Below, one piece after another: positions 44,601-50,600 of a stretch of 64,000 nucleotides of DNA (within the stretch, counting starts at the first letter, position 1; each line of letters begins with the position of its first letter). The translations under genes were made by a program, and so were the position numbers. The notes beneath the pieces are model-generated. The model was not told the origin of the DNA, searched no databases, and worked only from the letters and a program-made list of their open reading frames with translations. This DNA is from Diphasiastrum complanatum. Its lineage: Eukaryota > Streptophyta > Lycopodiopsida > Lycopodiales > Lycopodiaceae. The DNA lies in the NCBI GenBank assembly GCA_029204225.1, contig CM055106.1, positions 37,670,949-37,734,948 of the forward strand, written 5' to 3'.

Positions 44601-47600
44601 TTGCAAAAGTGATCATCATCCATATAGGTGATAGCCCAAACTGTAGGATGAACATTTACTGAAAACCACAGCAAATGACAACCAGATAGCTATTGAAAAT
44701 AAGATCTGTTTGTGCCTCATCTACTGCACTTCTGAGAGGCAAAACGCTAGTTTGACCATTGATCCCCTAAAAATATTTCAGCCATAAGCTATTTTTCCAA
44801 AAAGAAAAAGTTTCTTTTTTTTTTGCGATTTTGGGTTCAGAATCGAGATTCGCGAATCGCGGACCCAACGAATCGCGATTCGCTGCAACTATGGTTCTAG
44901 CTTAGAATATTGTTTTACACTTAGAATTTCAACAAGGCAACTATAGCAATCAGCTTTTTTATCTTTAGCTTTTACTTTATGCTTTTGGCTTTTCCAAAGG
45001 ACTACAGAAAGTATATAAGGAGGTTGGCGCGCCCCCAATCATTCCATTGTAGAGAGCTATGTTCATTCTTCTATTAATCTAAGCTCTTTTCAGTCTCTTA
45101 TGTTGATCTTGATTTGTGAGTGTAAGTGCTAATATGATTAGTTAACTCCTATCTAGAATTTGACCATCAAATTCTGACATGGTCTCAGCGCAAGGTTCAT
45201 GATCTTGGAAGCTAACAAGATCCTGTGTGAGGGAGAGAGATTGTTTGCAGGTGTTCAATCAGATTATTAAAGGAGCTGTAGCCGCATGTGGAGCCAACGT
45301 GGATCTTCTAGGAGAAAATCAGATCCTCGGAGAAGAGTTATGATTTGTTTGATGAGCTGGATCACTACCTGTGATCAGTTTGCTACTGCCTGATCATTGT
45401 TGTTTGATGGCTTTAAGATCTGTTTGCTAGAACCTAATCACTGAACTTATCTGCTAAATTTACATATTTGTTCGCTGGAAATACAGATTTGTTTGCTGTT
45501 GTTAGAACTACAGATTGGACCTGTTCACTGAACTGCAACTGTTCGCGAGAAGTAGAGTGACCTGAACCTGTTTGTTTGTTGGATCATTGACCTACAGATC
45601 TTCTACTGTGATATCAAGTTATTGAAAGTTGCTACAAGATCATTCTTATGGCAGGGTTGAATGATGTTGTGTTGCCGGAGTCTAACAAGCTAGATGGTAT
45701 AAACTACAGCATATGGAGGTTCAAGATGCAAAATATTCTCCAAGATCGAAAATATTGCGATATTGTCACAGATGTTGAGATACCCCCTACTACGAACAAG
45801 GAGTTGCGAGAGTATCATGAGCAGAGGAGAAAAGCTCATCATATCATTAACTTGTTAGTTAAAGATATGATTATACCTCACATCAGAGATGCTGCTGGAC
45901 CCAAGGAGGCTTGGGATGTTCTGAAGAATTTAACGTAATTTCGAATTTTAATCTAACTAATAAGCTGCATACATTAAAGATGGGTACAGGTGAATTAGTA
46001 ACAGATTACTTTACTCGAGTGGAAGATCTAAGAGGCAACTTATTGCAATTGGAGAAAGTGTTCCAGATTCGGTTTTGGTTTCTATCATGCTTAGTAGTTT
46101 ACCTTTGGCCTATCACAACTTTGTTATGATGTTGTCTTTACGGGAGACAAGGCCTTGAATGCAATACTGCTACAGGAGGAAACGAGGCGACAAAATTGTT
46201 AAAAAATCGAGTTGCTCATACAAGTAACCCAATGTTGGAGAGTTTGCGGATCTCAAGGCAACCCTAACCGTAGTTAATAAGTGAGAGGGATTGGCACCCT
46301 GCGTGTGTAAGTCCAACCCGATGATCACATAGTTATTTGATTAGTTAGAAGTTAATAAAAAGACTTTACGCCTTTTTGCAGGACTTTTAATGTCGCAAGG
46401 CCTAATAGTCAAGTTAGTGAATAAAAAGGGCTCACCTCAAAATTCGAATTTCAAATAATAAGGGAAGTGGAGATTGGCCAATAGGATTTGAGGTCAAAGC
46501 CCTAAAATCCACTATATAGTGGTGGATTTGAGTTATGTTGTACATTCACTCTTCATTTCAATAAAGCAGGTGGATCCTCTTTCAAATGGATATGGAATGT
46601 CCTTGCTCTTCTTTCCTTCTCTATCTCTCATGTTTTCTTTGGATTTGCTAATTGTTGGATTTGATGCTTGTTGGAGTTTGTCTTTATTATACTTTTTGTG
46701 AGAGAGAAAGAGAGAGAGAGAAGAATAAGATCAAGGAGAGTCTAGTACACAAAGGACTAGGAGATCTGCTAGGCTTGAAAAGCATCATCATCATGAGGAT
46801 GGGGATGTACATTTTGCATATATGGCTACAGTGTTGGAAACATCCATCTACTTTCAAGGAGGTTGAAAAAGAGGATATTTGCACAACTCAGTCATAAAGA
46901 ACAAGACTTGGAGGCTTGTTCAGCTACCTACAAGTAGAAAGGCCATTGGATGCAAATGGATCTATAGAACTAATTATAAATCAGATGGTTCTATAGAGAA
47001 ACATACGGCAAGATTGGTTGCAAAAGGATATGCTCAATGAGAAGGAATTGACTATGAAAAAACATTTGCACCAATTGCTAAGTTAACTACTATGAGGACA
47101 ACTGTCATTGGGAGTCTCTCATCAAAGTTTGATATGAAAGATCTTGGCTCACTACAATACTTCCTTGGGATTGAGGTTTGGAGAGTAGCAAATGGATTGT
47201 TTATCTCTCAATCCAAGCATGCTCATGAACTTGTTGTAAAGTTCAATATGTCAGAGTGCAAGCCTATTTCTACACCATATGATAGTGGATGTAAGCTTAC
47301 TAAAGTTGAGGATGATCAAGATGTAGATGAGAAGTTTTGTGGAAAGCTTGTTAGAAGCTTAATCTATCTACCTACTACGAGACCAGATATTGCTTATGAT
47401 GTTAGTATGATTAGTCAACTTATAAGCCTAAGCAGGTTCACTAGAGAGCTGCTAAGCGCATACTCAGATATATCCACACTACTTTTGAGGTTTGGTATTT
47501 TCTATGGGAGACATTATGTTTTGCAACTGCAGGGATATGTGGATGATGATTGGGCTAGAGGAAGACCAAATATCTACTACAGGTTATGTCTTTAATCTTG

Positions 47601-50600
47601 CTTCAGGTCCTATAGAAGTAGCTTACTATTGCATTATCATCTATAGAGGCAGAGTACCGAGCTGTTACGAGTGCAACAAGTGAAGCAATATGGTTACAAA
47701 GGATTCTACATGATCTTCATATGGTACATGTTACACCTATAGTACTTCACAGTGTGGTAATCAAAGTTGTATTAAATTGGCAAAACATACAGTTTTTCAC
47801 AACAGCACAAAGCACATCGAAGTATAACAACACTTCATTAGAGAGAAAAATCAAAGTGGCAAGTGGAGCTTATCTATTGCCCTATAGAAGAGCAAGTTGC
47901 ATATATAGTTACTTCAAAAATTCCAAGCACTTGATCGCATGCTTATTGTCAATGATCTTCCAGTGTAACAAGCAAACCTATTTAGATACCTCACCACTTT
48001 ACAACAGCCCTATTAGACAAACGAGGGGTGTGGTCAACACATTTTGACCTTACACCAATAGCCTTCCAAAAGGCCTGGTCTTAAACACTTGTCTGACGAC
48101 TCAAAATAAGATCTTTGGCTCTCCTTCTATCAACACTTCAAATGTTTGCTCTTCTGTCCCTTTCTTTACCCCGTTGTTTTGCTAATAGAAATGGTAGAAA
48201 TCAATGAAAAAGGTTTAACTTTTTTCTAGATTCATAATTTTGGATAAGGCCCTATTAAATGGTCTATTTACAACTCTTTGCTTGTTAGTACTCATTATAC
48301 GAATAACCTTTTTGGAATTTTGAGTCGCCTTAGACATCTTAGAGAAAGCATGTACATACTTCAATCCATACCACTCAAGCAATCTATGTCATTTATAACC
48401 TACGAAGTAGTAGTATGGTATATGTTCACCAAACTTACTGCTCTGCTTTTGTGCATTTTCATGAACATGTCCGAGAAGCTAGAAGAGTGCATAGCTCCTA
48501 AGTTTCTTAAAGAGGGGTTAAAACCTTTGTAAGCTATAGCTAATGAATGAAACCCGGATTCAACATATATTGGCTGAGTGTACTAATTGAATAAGCAATG
48601 TCAAGTCTAGTACAAATCATGGCATACATGAGAATTTGCGATCACAATCTATAAAAATCTATATACCAAGACAAAAATGGGCCTCCCCTAAATCTGTCAT
48701 GTTAAATTCCTTCGACAACATCTTGGTATAAAGCCTTGTTGAATTAAAAATTCGTTGATTCGATGAAATCGAGCACGAAATGACTGTTTAAGCCCATAAA
48801 GAGCTTTTCAAACCTTGCATACCTTATGGGTGTTACCCTCCAACTCGTAGCCTTCGGGTTCAGACATATAAATGTCTTCTTCGATCACACCATGTAAAAT
48901 TGATGTTTGTACATCCATTTGGTGAATCTCCAAATCTGCCCCTGCTGCAAATGAAAGTAGAAGTCTGATCGACGAATGTTTGACCACGGGACTAAAGCTT
49001 TCCAAATAATCAACATTCGGGATCTAAGAAAATCTTCCGGCAACTACCCTTGCCTTCCATCGATTAACTAATCCATCAACTTTATACTTGATTTGATAAA
49101 CCCATTTGCAAGAAATGATATTTTTACCGACTGGCAGGTCCGTAATAGTCCATGTATGGTTCTTAATAAGAGAGTGATACACTTTGTCCATTGCTGATCT
49201 CCATTGATCTGCATCTAGACTATAAATTGGCTCTAAATAGTCAACTAGCTCCTCGACAAAATAACAAGTGGCTTTGGCATAGTTGATAAATCTATCGAAA
49301 GGAAGTCAATGTCGAGTTGATCTTCGAGGAACTGGTAAATTCGGTTGTTGCTGCTACAACTATGTCGAGTCATCTGCTTCTGAATCATTGATTAAAGTAG
49401 AGTTGAGATTCGAACTTGATGCAATATCGTGTATGGATTCAAAATCTATAACTTTCTCCTTTCCCTTGAGATCGACAAACTAATCTTCGAAAAATATAAC
49501 ATCTCTACTTACTATAATCTTCTTAGTCACTTGATTGTGAATTCTATAAGCCTTATGATTTAAAGAGTATCCAACAAAAATAGACTTAGAACTAGTAGAA
49601 TCTAGCTTCTTTCAAAGTTATGTCAAAACTTGTGCGAAAGCGATACAACCAAAAGTTTGAAGATGCCTTATTGACGGTTTTTAACTTGTCCATACCTCTT
49701 CGGATGTTTTGTCAACTACGACTTTGGTTGTAAGTCAATTTTGAAGACATGTAGTTGACGAGATGGCTTCTACCCTGAAAGTCTTCGACAAACCTACATG
49801 TAACATCAGGTTTTTCACACATTTTGACAAGTGTATGATTTTTCACTTCAGCCACTCCATGCGACTGTGGAGAACTAGCTGGTGGTATACTGCCTAAGAA
49901 TGTCGTGGGCGTTGCCGTAGTCCTTGAATTTAGTCGAAATGAATTCACCGCCACCATCAATCTAAATTGCTTTGATCTTCTTGGAAGTCTGATTCTCAGC
50001 TTCCCGCTTGAATTGCTGAAAATACTTGAAGGCTTTTGATTTATTTTTCATATAATAAACTATTGTCGTTCTAGAATATAATTGTCAATGAAGGTCAAAA
50101 AGTATTTTGCTCCCCCTATCAAAAAAGTGTGCATGGGTTCACATATGTTGTTGTGCACAATATTTAACACACCTTTGGATGTGTGTACCAAATCAGACCT
50201 CAAAGGCATTCTAGCATGCTTGGCTAGAATACAGCTTCGACAAATTGTATGATCTAATATATTCTCGCAGTCGAGATCTCGAACATTATGTTCAGTCGAC
50301 ATATTTCTAAGACAAGTAAAATTGACATGACCCATCCTGTTATGGCATAGTAAATTTCTATCTTCCAAAGTAGAACTAGATAGAGCTTGAACAGTCGAAG
50401 CATTGCAATGACTAAGCTTGTAAAGATTGCCTTGCCTCTTTACCTTATTGCTTATGTCTAATATCGAACAACTATTAGAATCAAATTCGACTTTATGGCC
50501 CAAATCAGTTATTCTGCTTAAAGAAATTAGACTTTTTGTAAGGTTTGGAACATGAAGAACATTTGGAATAAGAATAGTACCATCCCAAAATTGCAATTTG

